A stretch of 64,000 nucleotides of DNA from Amblyornis subalaris (GCA_018881555.1 JACAXG010000012.1:11442181-11506180); one strand, 5' to 3'. Counted from the first letter of the stretch, positions 24,961 through 38,269 are shown. The notes: generated from the letters alone by a model not told the origin. Numbers and translations: made by a program.

Positions 24961-27900
24961 TATTTATGTAACAGATACATTATGAAAAGCAATACAATTA
25001 GAACTTCACACTTCAGTGATGATAGGTTGAGATCCCAGAGGCCCATTTCCTAGACAATGTACTGGCTTCCAGGTTCCAAATGCAAAATCCTTTTTCTTTT
25101 TTTTCCTCCTGAAACTATGATTGTTGCTGAAACTATACTTCCCTGGATCAAATCTGACATAGCTCAGGAAAATGTGAATTCAGGCTGACCATAGCTAAGA
25201 ATAAGTACATTTCAGTGAGAACATCTGCCACCAAACGAGCAGTTCCTGTCTCTGACATAACTTGCTTTTCCACCTCTGTCCCAGCTCAACTCATGGAGAT
25301 GGAAAAATCTCTCCCTGAGCCATTCCTCCTTTGAAAATCTACCAGGGAAGAAGAAAATCAACTGGTACTGTCCTCAGTGACAGTGTGACCTGAGGCACAC
25401 TTGCTTTTTACAGGCTACAGTCAGATACCACTGCTACTTGAGATAGAGAGAAAGGAGGTAACTCTNCTCTGCATTTTTTTAAGAGTCTACAAATAAATGC
25501 AGAATTGCAGTGTTAAGGATTCTAGCAAAATTGTATTTAAGTTGTGTGCATTTTTCTAATCTAGTGTTTTCTCAGGAAAAGTACAAAGGAAATTCTCTGT
25601 GAAAATACAAAGATGACTTAGGTGCCTAGAAAAAGTTTCTTAATTTTGAACATCAGGACCACCCCTGTTTAGGGTATACCAGTGTCTTTTATTGCTCTTT
25701 GTGTCTAGAGATCTCAAGGTTTGCTCTTAACTGGAAAAGAGAGGAATATCTGTGGTGCAAAGTCTCGAAAGAATGAAACAGCAGCTGAACTTGTGTTCAG
25801 CTGACTGCCTGAGACATAACCTACCCTTCTGCCTGGTTCTGTACCTCATGGGCCCCCCACTGCCAAACGACAGCAAGCAAATTACCTGTTACAGACTATA
25901 CTTAGATAAATCTTTACAGTCATGTTCTAGGAACAGATTTAGTTTTCATCATCTGTCATTATGTTATAATCACGACCCTATACATGCTTTAGTGCCAAGC
26001 TATTTTTTTTGTCCTTGCCAGACTGTTATAAGAATATCTTTATGACTCCTTACGCTCAGTGAATCAGAATAATGATTCCCTTGATCTTAGCACAGAGCAG
26101 GTTTCACTGGGTACAAACAGAAGTGCCAGCCAAATGGGAACTGCTCAAAACTTACACTGATAAATAACGTTCAAAGAAGTCAAAACATTGTGTCACTGCT
26201 CAAGTCTGACATTTGCTTCTGTCATAAAAATGAGAAATTGGCAGGGGACAGCACAGTTTTAGACCATTCTTATAATAAACACAAAAACACAACCGAAAAA
26301 AGCAAAGGCTATGTGTGATAAGTGCTACATTACCACACTATCGTAACTGTAAATGTCTACATATTTGCAGAGGTTTAGAAAGAAAGTCTCTCCTTCTGCC
26401 TAATTTTTGCAAGATTTTTCTGAAGGACAAAGCATTAACTTGCAACTTGCAGTGAAGAAACATGAATATAATGACTTGATATAGATAAAGGATTATAGAA
26501 TGATTCCATCAAAGATCTACAGATAGCAAAAGCCTTTTTTAACATTAATATGGGGGAAAAAAGAGGAAAGCAGGAATTTAGTGAACGTTTGGCAATGGGT
26601 TCTGCTGTTACTTCTAAATTCTCAGCTGGAATTTGGAATGAGAAATGAAAAGCCTCAGACCCTCTTTAATAATAACATTGAATCAAAACTTTACAACCTC
26701 AAAGTGCCTCCTGTAAGCATATGTACTTCTTGGCCAACAGTCTCTATTTGAAACTGGTAATTCAGTGCTAGCTGTTGGCAGACAGCATGGGAAAGAGAAC
26801 TTGACTGAGCCGTGTCTCTGAACTGGGCACAGATGAAGGCTGCATGGTCACTGGACTCCGTAAGGAATTAAATATGCNGTTTTAAAACCAATACAACAAA
26901 GGAATGTTAGATTCCTGTACACTGTATTGACTGCTTGTGAGTANATATCATTTATACTATAGTGTATACACATGGTATTTAGTCACTTTTCCACTGCCTG
27001 TTTTTGTCCAAAAGCCCTTTTCTGCAAGTCAGGCTAAATTTTAGCATGAGAAATGAAATATCCGCAATGGTACCAAAAAGGGATACAGCTGACTGCCAAT
27101 GTAAAGATTCTCCTGACCACTCACTGCAGATATTTAGACTAGTGTAGCAGTCAAGCATTTTCTGATGTCATTAAGTGACTGACTCATCTTGATCTTAAAC
27201 TTGGCAAATAAATGACTCTTGATAGGCCCAAGATGATAAAATCCACACATTTGTTGACAGTGACAAAAATTTTCCATAATCTTAGCTAATAAATTATATA
27301 AGAAATGGGCAAGATAAAAGCCATTTAATTTAATTGTTAATTATTATGCTATGTAGATATGCCTCTAGGTACTAATAGCACTTAAGAATTTATATATTCT
27401 TTGTAACAATGCCCAATTTCAACTTCACATTCTATTGCTGTTTAACTCACTAAATTACGCATGCATGAACATGCACAAATACATACACACACACANATAT
27501 ATATATATATAGTTACTTGGGCCACAAACATACTAAAACCAATACATTACTATCTTCTTNCTGTTTAATTTGCTGTGTAAGCTTGGCAATGCACTAGTTT
27601 CCTCTTAACAACAAGAAAAAAAATTATTGCAATGCTATTTCAAAAAAAGGCAAAATAAATTTGTTAAAATACATTGCTCACATCATTTCTTCTCTCCACG
27701 CTCCAAGTAATCAAAACGTTTCACCCTCTTTTATGTTTCACATTAATTGAGGTTCCATTGGAGCTGGAGAGCCACAGTCTAGACAATATAAAACACACAG
27801 AAATGACAGTGCCTGCTGGAAAGACTTTATGTTCTGGTAGTCCTTTTTGTCATTATAACTGATTATGTAGGACCAAATGAGCCTGCAATATTCGCTCAGC

Positions 27901-29559
27901 ACTCAGGGGTTCCTAGAAATGGATGCTCCCTGTGATGCTGTGGATATTAGAAAATGCAATTTCACAGTTTTGTTGTCAGCAGGGTCATGTGGTCTATTAA
28001 ATTCTGTCAAGTAGGAGAAAGCAAGGGAAAAAGAAGAGCAAATTTTGGTGATACAACTTGGCTCTCACTTTCTACTACTCTTTCATTTTTATTATAGTTT
28101 ATTCCTAGGAAATAACATANGGACAGAAAGAAATTTCATTGGCTACAGCCAGCTAGCTCAGTGAGATGTTTACAGCCAATCTCAATTTACTAGTGATGGG
28201 GGGAGTTCTTTCAGGGAGGAGAAAATTTCTTGTGAATACCATTCAATATTAAATTTTAAAAAATATTGGTAGTTTAAAAGAAGAAAAATATTTGCTGAGG
28301 ACAAAAATGGAATATTAAATATTTTCTACCTATATTTTTCAGATTTTTATAAAAGTCTTTGAATCCAAATTAATTTTTTTTTTCAGGAATCCAAATTTTT
28401 TTATAAAAATCAGCTTCTGTTTTCCCAGAAATATTATTTTCTTTTCTGAAGATGTTTTTTGAAGAAAAAGTCATTCTTGTCAATAACACAAAAACATATG
28501 AGGCTATGCTGAGTACTGAGAAATATATAACTGCTTTTTCTTTCTTGGATGTTTTGCCTTTGACAGAAGTTAAGGTGCACTTTCAGTAGTTTCCTAGCAA
28601 GTAATGGCTTTCTGTTGTATTAGTATTGCCAGGAGAGCGACGTTGTTACTGGTGATACTTTCTATTAAATGTTAAAAACTATGCTTGTTCTCATTGAGCA
28701 TGAGATTCACTAATAATCTGGAAGAAAATCTATTATTCCCGATAACGCATCTATAAGGTAACAGCAGTTGTGCTTCCTGTTACATCCCCACATTTCCTTG
28801 ATTACAGTATTGCCAATTTCCCAGTTTCCTTTTCCTATTCATCTCAATAGATGAAGCCGGGCTTTCACTTGCTTCTTGAGAAGTGAGAAGCTATCAAACA
28901 GATCCACAGCTACATCTGGGTTCCATTTAGTGCATAATACAAAGATATTTACATCTGTAAACCACATCAGTGTGCTACAGCAGTTACTAGCAGTAANGTA
29001 GACTCTGGTCCTCCATTTTGTCCTGGCCACTGTTGGGGAAGAAGAGGTCACTGCTGTCACGGGTGCGAAATCACCTAAATTCTACAAAGAGCCCTGCTGA
29101 CATAGGTAGGCTTTGTATGGCCAAGGGTTCACACTGGTTCAACGTACTTTGAACCAAGCAGGCAAACAAATCTGTTCCAAGTTCAAGAACGCATTCACCA
29201 CACTTCTGGCAGGAATATGACAGTACATGTTCGTTCCTGTTAATTACAGTTTAGGGGCAGCCCTACCATTTATTCAATTCAGCTTGGTTTTGTCCCCTGT
29301 GACTTACATCCACACGCTGTTCCCTTGTACATTTGCAATGCCAGCTTCTCTTCTCCTTGCCGAGCACACTCCTTTCCCCTGGCATCTGCCTTTACTCAAC
29401 AAGCCACTGTTTCTAGGAAATCATGGAAATGCTGAAAGCAAGCCTGTTCATGGGCCTCGCCTGACCACTGGAATAAACAAGCCGAGGTTCAGACTGGTGA
29501 GTGGAGCCAGGAGATGATTGTTCAGCTCTGGCAGTTTACATTTTCATACACTAGCAAAG
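24961..29559. other. Unique non-coding sequence
   Basis: No gene or recognisable mobile element. It contains a 9-base exact inverted repeat at 25782-25803 (CAGCTGAAC, TTGT loop, GTTCAGCTG) and one compound microsatellite listed separately. The open frames at 25752-26045 and 29227-29517 resemble no known protein. Confidence 0.6.
27483..27511. repeat. Compound AC/AT microsatellite
   Basis: An AC run is followed by an AT run, with a single N at 27496 at the junction. Such compound dinucleotide runs are commonly length-variable, and the N may mark an unresolved base there. Confidence 0.9.
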
Positions 29560-29564
29560 CATCT

Positions 29565-29850
29565 ATAAATAGCCTTTGAGAAACATAAACGTTTTAGTAT
29601 AATGGGATTCATGTTTAATATGGGCAATGACTTCCCTTCCCTTAGGATCGCAATTAAAATGTTTAGACAAAATTAAACTGCTTCTTGGGAAGATACAATG
29701 ATGCAGAGCACAATATTTAAACAAACTCCCAGTGCCTGACAGAAAATGGCTCTTTGCAATCAAGCTCTAAAAGAGGAGACAACATAGCTGTTTATTATTG
29801 CTCCATATGCTGATGAAATACGGGCACTTGAGCGTCAGTATCACAGAAGC
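29565..29850. promoter_or_regulatory. Possible conserved non-coding element
   Basis: High-complexity sequence with forkhead-like words (CATAAACG near 29585, TTTAAACAAAC near 29717) and several ATTAAA-type words, and no repeat signature. It resembles vertebrate conserved non-coding DNA in texture only. Confidence 0.22.
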
Positions 29851-29999
29851 TTATAGAAAGGAGGAATTTCTAGAGAAAATGACATTATTCATTTCTGAAA
29901 AACAAATTGGTGGTTGTCTGAGGCAAGTTTGGAACATGTTTTCATTATTAACTAGCATCATGTGATTAGTAAACTCCAGCTTTGGCAAGACAGATTTTC

Positions 30000-30285
30000 A
30001 TGTACAGAGCAATTTGATAGAAAATGCTGTCTGCCTATTATTTGAAAGAAACAGGTTTTAATCACAGCATTTTCTACCCTTGTAAGATCCTTGGCTCTGG
30101 CTGTAGAGCTCTTGTGCAGAGCTCAAGCAGGGAGGAAAGATAATTGTAGAATGCTTTTATGAAGTTCCAGTTAATCCAGGAGCTAATCAGGGATTGCTCA
30201 GCCCTTGGCACAAACTGGGATAATCTCTGGGCAGCTCTCACCTGTGTCCTTTTCCAATCCTTGACAACAACTTGTTACAGTATAT
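30000..30285. promoter_or_regulatory. Possible conserved non-coding element with inverted repeat
   Basis: A high-complexity segment carrying an exact 7-base inverted repeat, GAGCTCT / AGAGCTC at 30106-30112 and 30118-30124 with a 5-base loop, plus TAATCC and TAATC words near 30173-30187 and 30220 of the type bound by bicoid-class homeodomains. No coding frame or repeat family is seen. The element is inferred, not shown. Confidence 0.28.
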
Positions 30286-30288
30286 CCA

Positions 30289-30354
30289 AATTCAGATAAT
30301 ATAGGGAAGATAATAATATAGGGAAGACAAATTCAGATAATAATAGGGAAGACA
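30289..30354. repeat. Imperfect short tandem repeat
   Basis: The unit reads roughly AAATTCAGATAATATAGGGA followed by AGA. It appears at 30289-30310, in shortened form at 30311-30328, and again at 30329-30353. This is a local slippage-type duplication at the edge of the preceding candidate element. Confidence 0.85.
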
Positions 30355-30359
30355 AGTAG

Positions 30360-31395
30360 TTTTTCCCTCTATGCTACCCCTGCATTTAGGAAGGTTAGCA
30401 AGGGTGTTCCAACATGGGCTTCTTCAGAACCCCTTTTATTCCGGGAGATGCTAGTGACTAAGAACAAGCACAAACCCTCCAATTACATCAGATATCCAAG
30501 ATAAAATGAACTGTGCTGAACCACCTTAAAAGAACTAGTTCATAGTTTCCAAGTCTTATTTGGAACTATGTGCTACTTAGTCACAAAAGACATCCACTAT
30601 TCAACTTGTACTATTTAGTTAGTTTTAGGCTTGCTGTTCTGGTCACTCGAAAGTACACTTTTTCTTTACAGCTAGAAGGATTAAATTTTACACTTCATTA
30701 CTATTATTAGGCCCAGGTGGGTGATAATACATACAATTGCTGAGAACATAATCATGCTAAGGATTTAGATCTCAGAGAAATTCTGAATTTTGTGTATACT
30801 ACTGCCAAGACCTAATGAGGAGAGGAAACAGACNCAGCAGAGACATTTCTGGTTTACCTGAGGTTTTTAATCTATGCAACATGTTGAAATACTGTAGTCT
30901 TTGTATTGCAAATAAAGGATTTCAGGACCTGTTTGTTTCTTCTGTTAATGTTGCCATTCTGCCAAAATCTATACTGCCCTGTAGACACATACTAAACACT
31001 CACATGAAATCTGTGATTCTATAATGCTTTTCTATTTCAACTTCCTTTCCTTTCCTAATCTTGGTTTTGGTCATTTCATGCTGTGTGCAACCTGTCATTA
31101 TGTATCTGTAGTTTCTGTCATTGCATATCCTCCTTTAATTAATGTGTATGGCCATGGTGAGATACATTCCCAATGCCAGCTTCTGATTGACTGCCATGTG
31201 CATCGACCTTGCTGACCTCAGCTAAATTTCCTTTCCAGCTCTTAAATGGCAGAACACTCATAACACGCTGGAGCCTTGGAAGTACAGTGACATCTGCTTT
31301 TGCAATCTTAGCTGTCTTGGTTCCATCAGAACTAGAAAGTGGTATTTCTCTCTTGCACGTGTCAGCTGTTAGGTTCTTGCAGAGCTGTCGTGAAA
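30360..31395. other. Unique non-coding sequence
   Basis: No gene is supported. Overlapping frames at 31139-31399 (minus) and 31209-31439 (plus) run into the CpG cluster and match no family I know. Confidence 0.55.
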
Positions 31396-31520
31396 CCATG
31401 CTGAGGGCAAGGCTGGTGCGGCTTCAAACCCGAGATTAAACAGCGCTTCAGAGCGCACGTGCTCGCAGAGCTCCATCGATCCTCCAGCCCCCGCTCCACC
31501 CGCCCCGCGGTGCAATCAGC
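31396..31520. promoter_or_regulatory. Small CpG-dense cluster
   Basis: About a dozen CpG dinucleotides fall within roughly 120 bases, including CACGTG, ATCGAT, CCGCGG and two AGCGCT words, while the rest of the window is strongly CpG-depleted. That pattern points to DNA kept free of methylation in the germ line, as at a promoter or CpG-rich enhancer, or to a recent GC-rich insertion. It is shorter than a usual CpG island, and no TATA box or first coding exon can be tied to it on either strand. Confidence 0.4.
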
Positions 31521-31730
31521 GCTGATAACATCAGTGCAAACAGAGCCTGTGTCAAGCTAGGCTGCGTTCAGTCTGCTATGAATATTCTGCTTGTTGTAAC
31601 TCATCATGATATTCGCATCTGATTTATGCCGGCATGGTGCCCTTGTGGCCAGAGGGGAGCTCCTGTGCTGCCGTGTAGGAAGGGCTCAGTGGTCTCCGAG
31701 TGCCTGATCTAGCACATCAAACCTCCTCTT
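31500..31730. promoter_or_regulatory. Possible conserved non-coding element beside CpG cluster
   Basis: Directly after the CpG cluster comes high-complexity sequence containing a POU-like TATGAATATTC word (about 31577-31587), a TAATCA-type complement in GATAACATCA (31523-31532) and a TGATTTATG word. There is no repeat signature. Together with the CpG cluster it could be one regulatory unit of about 330 bases. This is an inference from motif texture. Confidence 0.33.
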
Positions 31731-31739
31731 GGTCTTGCC

Positions 31740-34700
31740 CTAAATCTTCAAAAGGGCAGCATTTTACACGGGGACATTGCAGAGACGCTTATCTTTGCTT
31801 TGTTTTACAAGCCTTAGCTAAATTTCTTGTTTGAACTGGCCTTTAAAATACCTGTTAGAATACAGCACAGCTTTTAATAGTTATCAAAAAACCCCAAAAA
31901 ACTCCAGCAAGATCCAGCTATTTAAGTTCTGTGGCTTTTAAGTGACTCAAGAAATCTATTCTTCCTAGTACATAAAACCTAAAATTTTATAGTATCTATG
32001 AGGGTAAAAGGCAAGAAACAAATGATTAAAACTAACGTGACAAAAGATTGCTAACAAAAAGTACTGAAGAATCATTAAAAATTAAAACCTCTACTTTGAA
32101 ATAAGGAAATATCTATATAAAACATTCACTTTCTGTAATATCTTAGGCTTTGTCCCAGTGCACAATGCCCTTTCTTCCTCAATATTTTCCTGAAATATCT
32201 TTAAAAACTTCATAGTCCAGACAAGCTTTTTTTTTTATTCTGATAACATATACTGATTGTATCACAAACACTTTTGTAACCTCAGTTGGGAAACACCTTG
32301 TATTTTCCATGAATAAACGCAAATCAAAATACAACAATGAATTTTGAGGACAAAAACTATTAAATCTACATCCATGATCTCAGTTCCAAGCAAAATAGTT
32401 AAAACATTACACAATTTCAATTGTTCTTCAGGTTTCATTAAAAGAAAAGAAAGAATTCTGCATGACCACAGCCAAAACTGTGAATTAAAAGAGAAATCAT
32501 GTAACCAAAGGAACCCTGCAGCTTGCTCATAGCACAATTCAGGTGGGCACTGGGTACCAAACTTCTGCAGCTCTACTGAATATCTCTGAAGTTCTGAAGA
32601 CATTCAAGTTGGTTTTTTTGAAACATGGATCTGGGTAGCAGGAGCAGAGGTAAATTTAAGACCAGAATCATTCCAGGCTGCGGCTGTAACCTGAATCTGA
32701 TCTGACTACTGGTATGAATTTTATATGAATTACAGCAGCATATGAGCACACATGCTACTAGTCCCTTCCAAAGTAGTCCCTGGCAGAAACACACACTGAC
32801 ACATCAATTCCAGGGCTGTTTTGGGAGGTACAATGTAAATACTGCGGTAGACTGTAAAGACAGGATTTTCTTGTGCTACCAGCAATTTTCTCTGGAAACT
32901 CTTCACATAAGCCTAGTGGTAGGAATCTGCTATTTACTAAACTCCTAAACATGCTATGAAAACAACAGCCTGTTTACTATAAAAACTCCAAAACGCAAAA
33001 CTGCAAGGGATCCTCCAGAAAACATATCTTTGGTTTCCATTTTTTATGATACTTCAAAAATAATACAGCTGTTTCTCAACAAGTCTTTATGAAGTGACAG
33101 TAATGATTTCCTAAAACTATTGCAAGACAGGTTGGATATTTGTGTGTTTAAAGAAGAGATATTATTTTGGAAATCATGAGATTTATAAATGTCTATACTG
33201 TATATACAGTTTCATCTATTTTAAAATGTAACTTTATGTGCTCAATAGGCTAACAAGGAATTTGCATGCATATAAAATTAAATTAAATTTATTACTGCAA
33301 TGTAATTTTTAATTTTACAAGCAATGTCTACAAAAAAGAATGACATCTCTTGACAAGTTCCATGTTACTTTAGAGACAGCATCTGTCTTTGGTCATCTAT
33401 GATGATCTAATGATCTAAGCAGGCACATNGGCCTTTTACAGTATGCATTCTTAAACAAAAATTATACATGCCTACTTTTAAACAGCTTGGATCCTTTATA
33501 AACAGAGAAAAATATGTTACTAAAATCTGAATAAAAAAGTCACATACTGTAAAGACAATTTTTTCAGATTACAGGAAACAACTTTTCCCATAGTACTTTC
33601 TAATTTAAGATGAAAGTAAGATTTGGTCAGGGGTCGGGCTAAAGCTAGGACTGACCACAACATTTCAGAGTCAGAGTTGGAATGGGGGTCTCTTAACATG
33701 GTCTGTCCCAGGGGCGCATGGACTGCATTTGACTCATCACACCATCCACCTTGTTTTCAACAGGAACAGATGAGAGAGGAAAAAATGAAAAGCAGGGCAC
33801 AGTGAAAGCAAGAAGGTTTTCCAAAAGAGGTAAACTGTAAAATATATTAATATTTCCTAACATGGCTTCTCCAAATCAGCAACTGTGTTTGGTTGCTATA
33901 GGGACAGAATGCAATCAGGAATTCAAGAGAAGGTGAGACACACAAAGGGAGGTGANTTACTGCAGCACCAAAGAGCCCAGAGGTGTCACACTTCTATGTG
34001 AGAGTGGAATGGAAGGACAAAATTCCTTGATAAAGATGTGTGCAGGACTGTGTCAGCATTGGACAGCAGCTGCGTTAGAGCATCTCCCACAAGCTGGGGG
34101 TCACACACCTCACTGTGCCAGGACCAGAGCACTCAGTGCTTGGAAGACAGACCTCACAGTGATGTAGAACATTACTGAATTCCTGCCAAATTTACACCTA
34201 TTATGCTAAAAATAAACAGTGCTTTGGAAAGGACTATTGCTAACATAACTTTTAAGAAATACTACAAAGTTCTTACAGAAAATACTGGAATAATTTTTGA
34301 ATGAGTCATGGCAGTCTGCTGAGTAACTAAAGCACATTTTCATAACAGTGCCTAGATACCATCCTGATTCTTAAACAGTCAGGGCACATATTTGGGTGAA
34401 GAGCAATCATAGCTGCATAGGGTGTATTATTGCTTTATAAGAAAGTAGAAATACCATATTTTTTTTCCTTCAATCTTATGTTCTTCTTCAAGAGTGACTT
34501 CTTCCAACAGAAAAGGAACTTTCTTTGCCTTTTTGGGTTCCCCCAACCCCCCAGAAGGAAGGTAAGTCTACCTCTTTTTGAGTCATTAAATCATGGTTTG
34601 GACTTGTTCTAATGGGTATGGCCACACCTCAAAACTAGGGTCTGATTATGTTATTTACCTCTTATTTGCAAAAAATTAGGCCACAATTGTCTCTTCCCCT

Positions 34701-37700
34701 CAAAGCTGTTGTGCTAATCTACATCCCGAGATCATATTATCTNTTACCCTGAAGATACGTAAAAAACCTGAAAACTGTCTTCAGATGATCAGCAGAAATA
34801 TCTCCTATTGGAGAGAAATAAAGTATTAATGCAGATGGTGAAACTCTGGGGCCTGGCTTCAGCAAACAGCAGCATCAGTGATGGAATCAATCTATTTCTG
34901 TAGCCATGTATCATCTCAAAATTCAAACTGCTTGTGCAAGCTAGGAGCAAAGAAACATCTCTGCTTCTANGGAAAGGTCTGAGCTGAGAGTCAGGAGCCT
35001 CTTCTGTTCCCTCCACACTTGTTCAAAGTCTGACACAAGGTACAGTCAGAATCTGTCCCAGCCTCCAGATGCAGAGGGAAAGAAATAATACCAGATAAAA
35101 TGTAACAAGGGTCATAAATACAGTCCTATTGTAAAATTTTAACAAGTGCAGAATTACACCACCAGAGGAGACTGAAGAAGTAAAATTAAACTATATGTAG
35201 AAGCAGTAACAACAGACTACAGGGGAAAAATAATCCAAAACCCTGAAATTGTGCTACATTAAAAAAAACTTTTACATATTTTGCTTCCAAAAGTCAGAGG
35301 TGTTAAAAATAAAACAGAAGAATCCTTCCAATATGTGACTATTATGAAATTTAATTTTTATTTTTTAAAGGCAGAAATTATCTCATTCTATTATTAAAGC
35401 ATTAATAGTGCTGATTACTCAATACATAAACATTGGTCTGCTTGCACTAGCATAGCAATCTTATGTATAAAGCTTTGATCTCTCAGTGATTGCACTTAAT
35501 ATTACATCTACTCCACTGCAAAGGCAGCCTGCCCAGAGCTTTCCAGTCAGACTATTATGGGCCAAATTGAGTAAGGCAGATTTGGAAGAATGGAATTTCA
35601 GTTCACTAAAAAATGTTTAAAACTACAAAACATAGCAAGTGTAATTTTCAGGCAAGTGTTGACCCTGTGTTTTCTTCACATTCTTCAGAGAGAAATTTCT
35701 TCTTGTTTAAATCAGCCTGAAAGTACTTGATTATTTGGGCATTACTCTGAATGCTGCATTTCCCCATCACACCTCAAGTTTATAACCTGACTGGTCCTTT
35801 GTTTCAGCTGATGAACTTCAAGCAATGAAGTGTAATTTACTCTGACATACAGAGAAGCGTGAGGGTTGCCCACTGAGCTGAATCCAGGCTTTCTATAAGC
35901 AAGCACCACCCCACAGAAACCGGTAGGACACACTGTGTGTTGATATAAGCAAAGGCAGTAAGTGATTAGAAAGGCTGCAAGTGCTGCTCTTGTTCAGAGT
36001 TCCTTAAAAAGGGAATGTGAGAGTGATAGCTATACCCAAAACACTTTTGAGCTATGTTCTCCATCCTGCAGCAATTTTTGGATCAGTTCTGTTCAAGTAC
36101 ACATGCAAGGAACTGGCTTTCGCTCACCCTCTGTAGCCAGGGTGCAGTGTGGTGATGAAGTATCCCTCCATCCCTTGCTACGGTGAATGTTTAGTGGGTT
36201 TTTTCCTGTCTAGGAAAGTTATTAGACATCCTGCTATGTTTGTTGGCAACTTAGATACAAGTATACCCGGCTCTTTTTGTCCTCAGTCTATGCCTACTCA
36301 AAAACAAGGAGCCAGTAAANGTGGCCTAGGCTTTGCTCCTTGAAAGTCCTATAACCCAGGTCTTTTCCCAATGCAGACCTTCATGTTAGAAAAGGAGTGA
36401 TCCTTCCCTTCTCGTGTGTCTCTTCCCTTTGCCAAACACTTTTACATACCTTGGATTCTCTATGTAACTGCAGCAGCACACTGCTTTTGATTCATATTTT
36501 AAGATTTTATCTAGCATAAATAAAAATTGGGAAGATTAATTTACTTTACACAGGAGCAGGGGGCTGTAGATTGGAAAGCCATCACTGAAATATGCAGGAA
36601 TAATATACCTCCTTATTTTATTGTTTCCTGAGGGTTGCTACTCTCCTCCCTTCCACTCCATCAGTACATAAATTATGCTTGTGGTTCCTTACACCCATTG
36701 AATACCAAATCTCCTGCCGCCTTCCTTCTTATGAAGATCATGAGTTAGAGGAGCAATAATAGCCACATTCTTAGGCTACAATAGCAAGATTTAGAGGTAT
36801 TTGTCTTTTCCGTTTTCTGACAGATCCATTACCAGTTCATTAGCCTTTAGTGGGTAGAGACATTCAGTAAACAAATGAAAGTAACTGCATTTAAGAGCTA
36901 GTGAGCTAAATACAGCTCTGCTGCTTAGCTTGCTAATTATATGGAGTGTTGCGAGTGCACACGGAAGCAGAGCCATCCTTTTGCTGCAATTTTAGAACAT
37001 CTCATCTTAAAATTCCTGACAATTTTGTGTAAGACACAAAATTAGCTTTCTTTCTCAGAGTGTCAGTGGCTACAAAGATATGAAATGGAAAACCAGTCCA
37101 GGAGAATTTGTGCCACTCTGTCTTGCTGTAATCCAGAAAGTATAGAGAATATGTATTTTAAATTTAAAAGATCATTATCTTCCTCTTCCACTGTATTCCC
37201 TTGTTAAGGTGACAGACTATTCCAAATATTACAAAAGCATAGCAGTTTAAAGGTCAATCTCTTCTTATTTTTAAGCTTAAAAACATTTTTAAAACACAGA
37301 CAAAGAGTGGCACATGAAAATCCAGTCTTGAGATGTGCAATAGAAGTTATACTGGAATTCAATAGCCTAGTATAAAAGTCACCATACCAAGCAACATACA
37401 GCATGACTTGTCCTTCTCCACATCCTTTTGTCTACCCTAAATTCAAGTTCCTGTAAAGAAATCAGGCAGCTGATCATTTTCTAACACTTGAAAAACAACC
37501 TCTTTAGGATAGTTACATTAAATGAATTTAAGTTTGTCGACACAATGGCCAGAATGGGGGTAAAAATGACCTTTACCTTTTCCAGCTAGTGCACAAGTCA
37601 GCAGAAACACAATTTCCATGGTAGAAATGCAATTGATACACAAAAGCTAAGCCCTGATTGCTAATCACCATATTATTTTTTCTGAGCATTTTTCTTGCCA

Positions 37701-38095
37701 GTACTAAGTTCGTGTGCCCCATCCAGACAATAAACCAGGCTGCTTCTCAGTGTTTTAACAAGACAGGTTCACAGTCTCCTTTCCCCTAAGTCATTGAGAG
37801 TAAGGTAGTTCCTATCCAGAGCTAATCTAAGCGTGACTCATAATTAATTAAAAGGCAAGAAATTGCAAACACTCTTTTAACATAACTGTTTCTACTTGGG
37901 GTGAAGTTGGAGGCAAAAATGATAATTCAACCTGAGGAACCTAAGCTTTTTACTTATTTCAGAAGACTGAATTATGTGGCTGGTGCAGATGCTGGCTGTA
38001 CTTTGACAAAGTATAATGTAAATGTCAGAGATACACATTTTGGGAAGATATGTTATTGTAGGGTCCTGTTGTAGAGATGCTTTTAAGAAGTTGTT
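31740..38095. other. Unique AT-rich non-coding sequence
   Basis: About 6.4 kb without a recognisable gene, RNA gene or mobile element. The interval 33620-34170 is less AT-rich and may hide an old repeat, but no family could be named. Single Ns lie at 33429, 33957, 34743, 34970 and 36320. Confidence 0.6.
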
Positions 38096-38099
38096 GTCT

Positions 38100-38260
38100 C
38101 TTTTCCTAATTGATCGCAGGAAGTGCATCTCCTGGAGAAGCAGTGAGAGCTGGGATCAATGACAGGCTAGTTTAATGCAGCTCTTAACAACAACCTGCAG
38201 AGATTAGGAGGCTGTCAGAAAGATAACACCAGAGATTTATAGATTGTTTTCTGAAGCCAT
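38100..38260. promoter_or_regulatory. Possible conserved non-coding element
   Basis: A short high-complexity segment with two TGACAG/CTGTCA words (38160-38165 and 38213-38218), the core bound by MEIS/TGIF TALE homeodomains, and a CTAG-TTTAAT word between them. No repeat signature or coding frame. Weak evidence. Confidence 0.22.
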
Positions 38261-38269
38261 TCTCGGCTC

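Noticed and set aside
29130..29165. GGTTCAA word as a tRNA B-box
   Set aside because: No A-box at the right distance and no cloverleaf arms were found around it.
30289..30354. Short tandem repeat as a CRISPR array
   Set aside because: The units are directly adjacent without unique spacers, the repeat is imperfect, and the genome is vertebrate.
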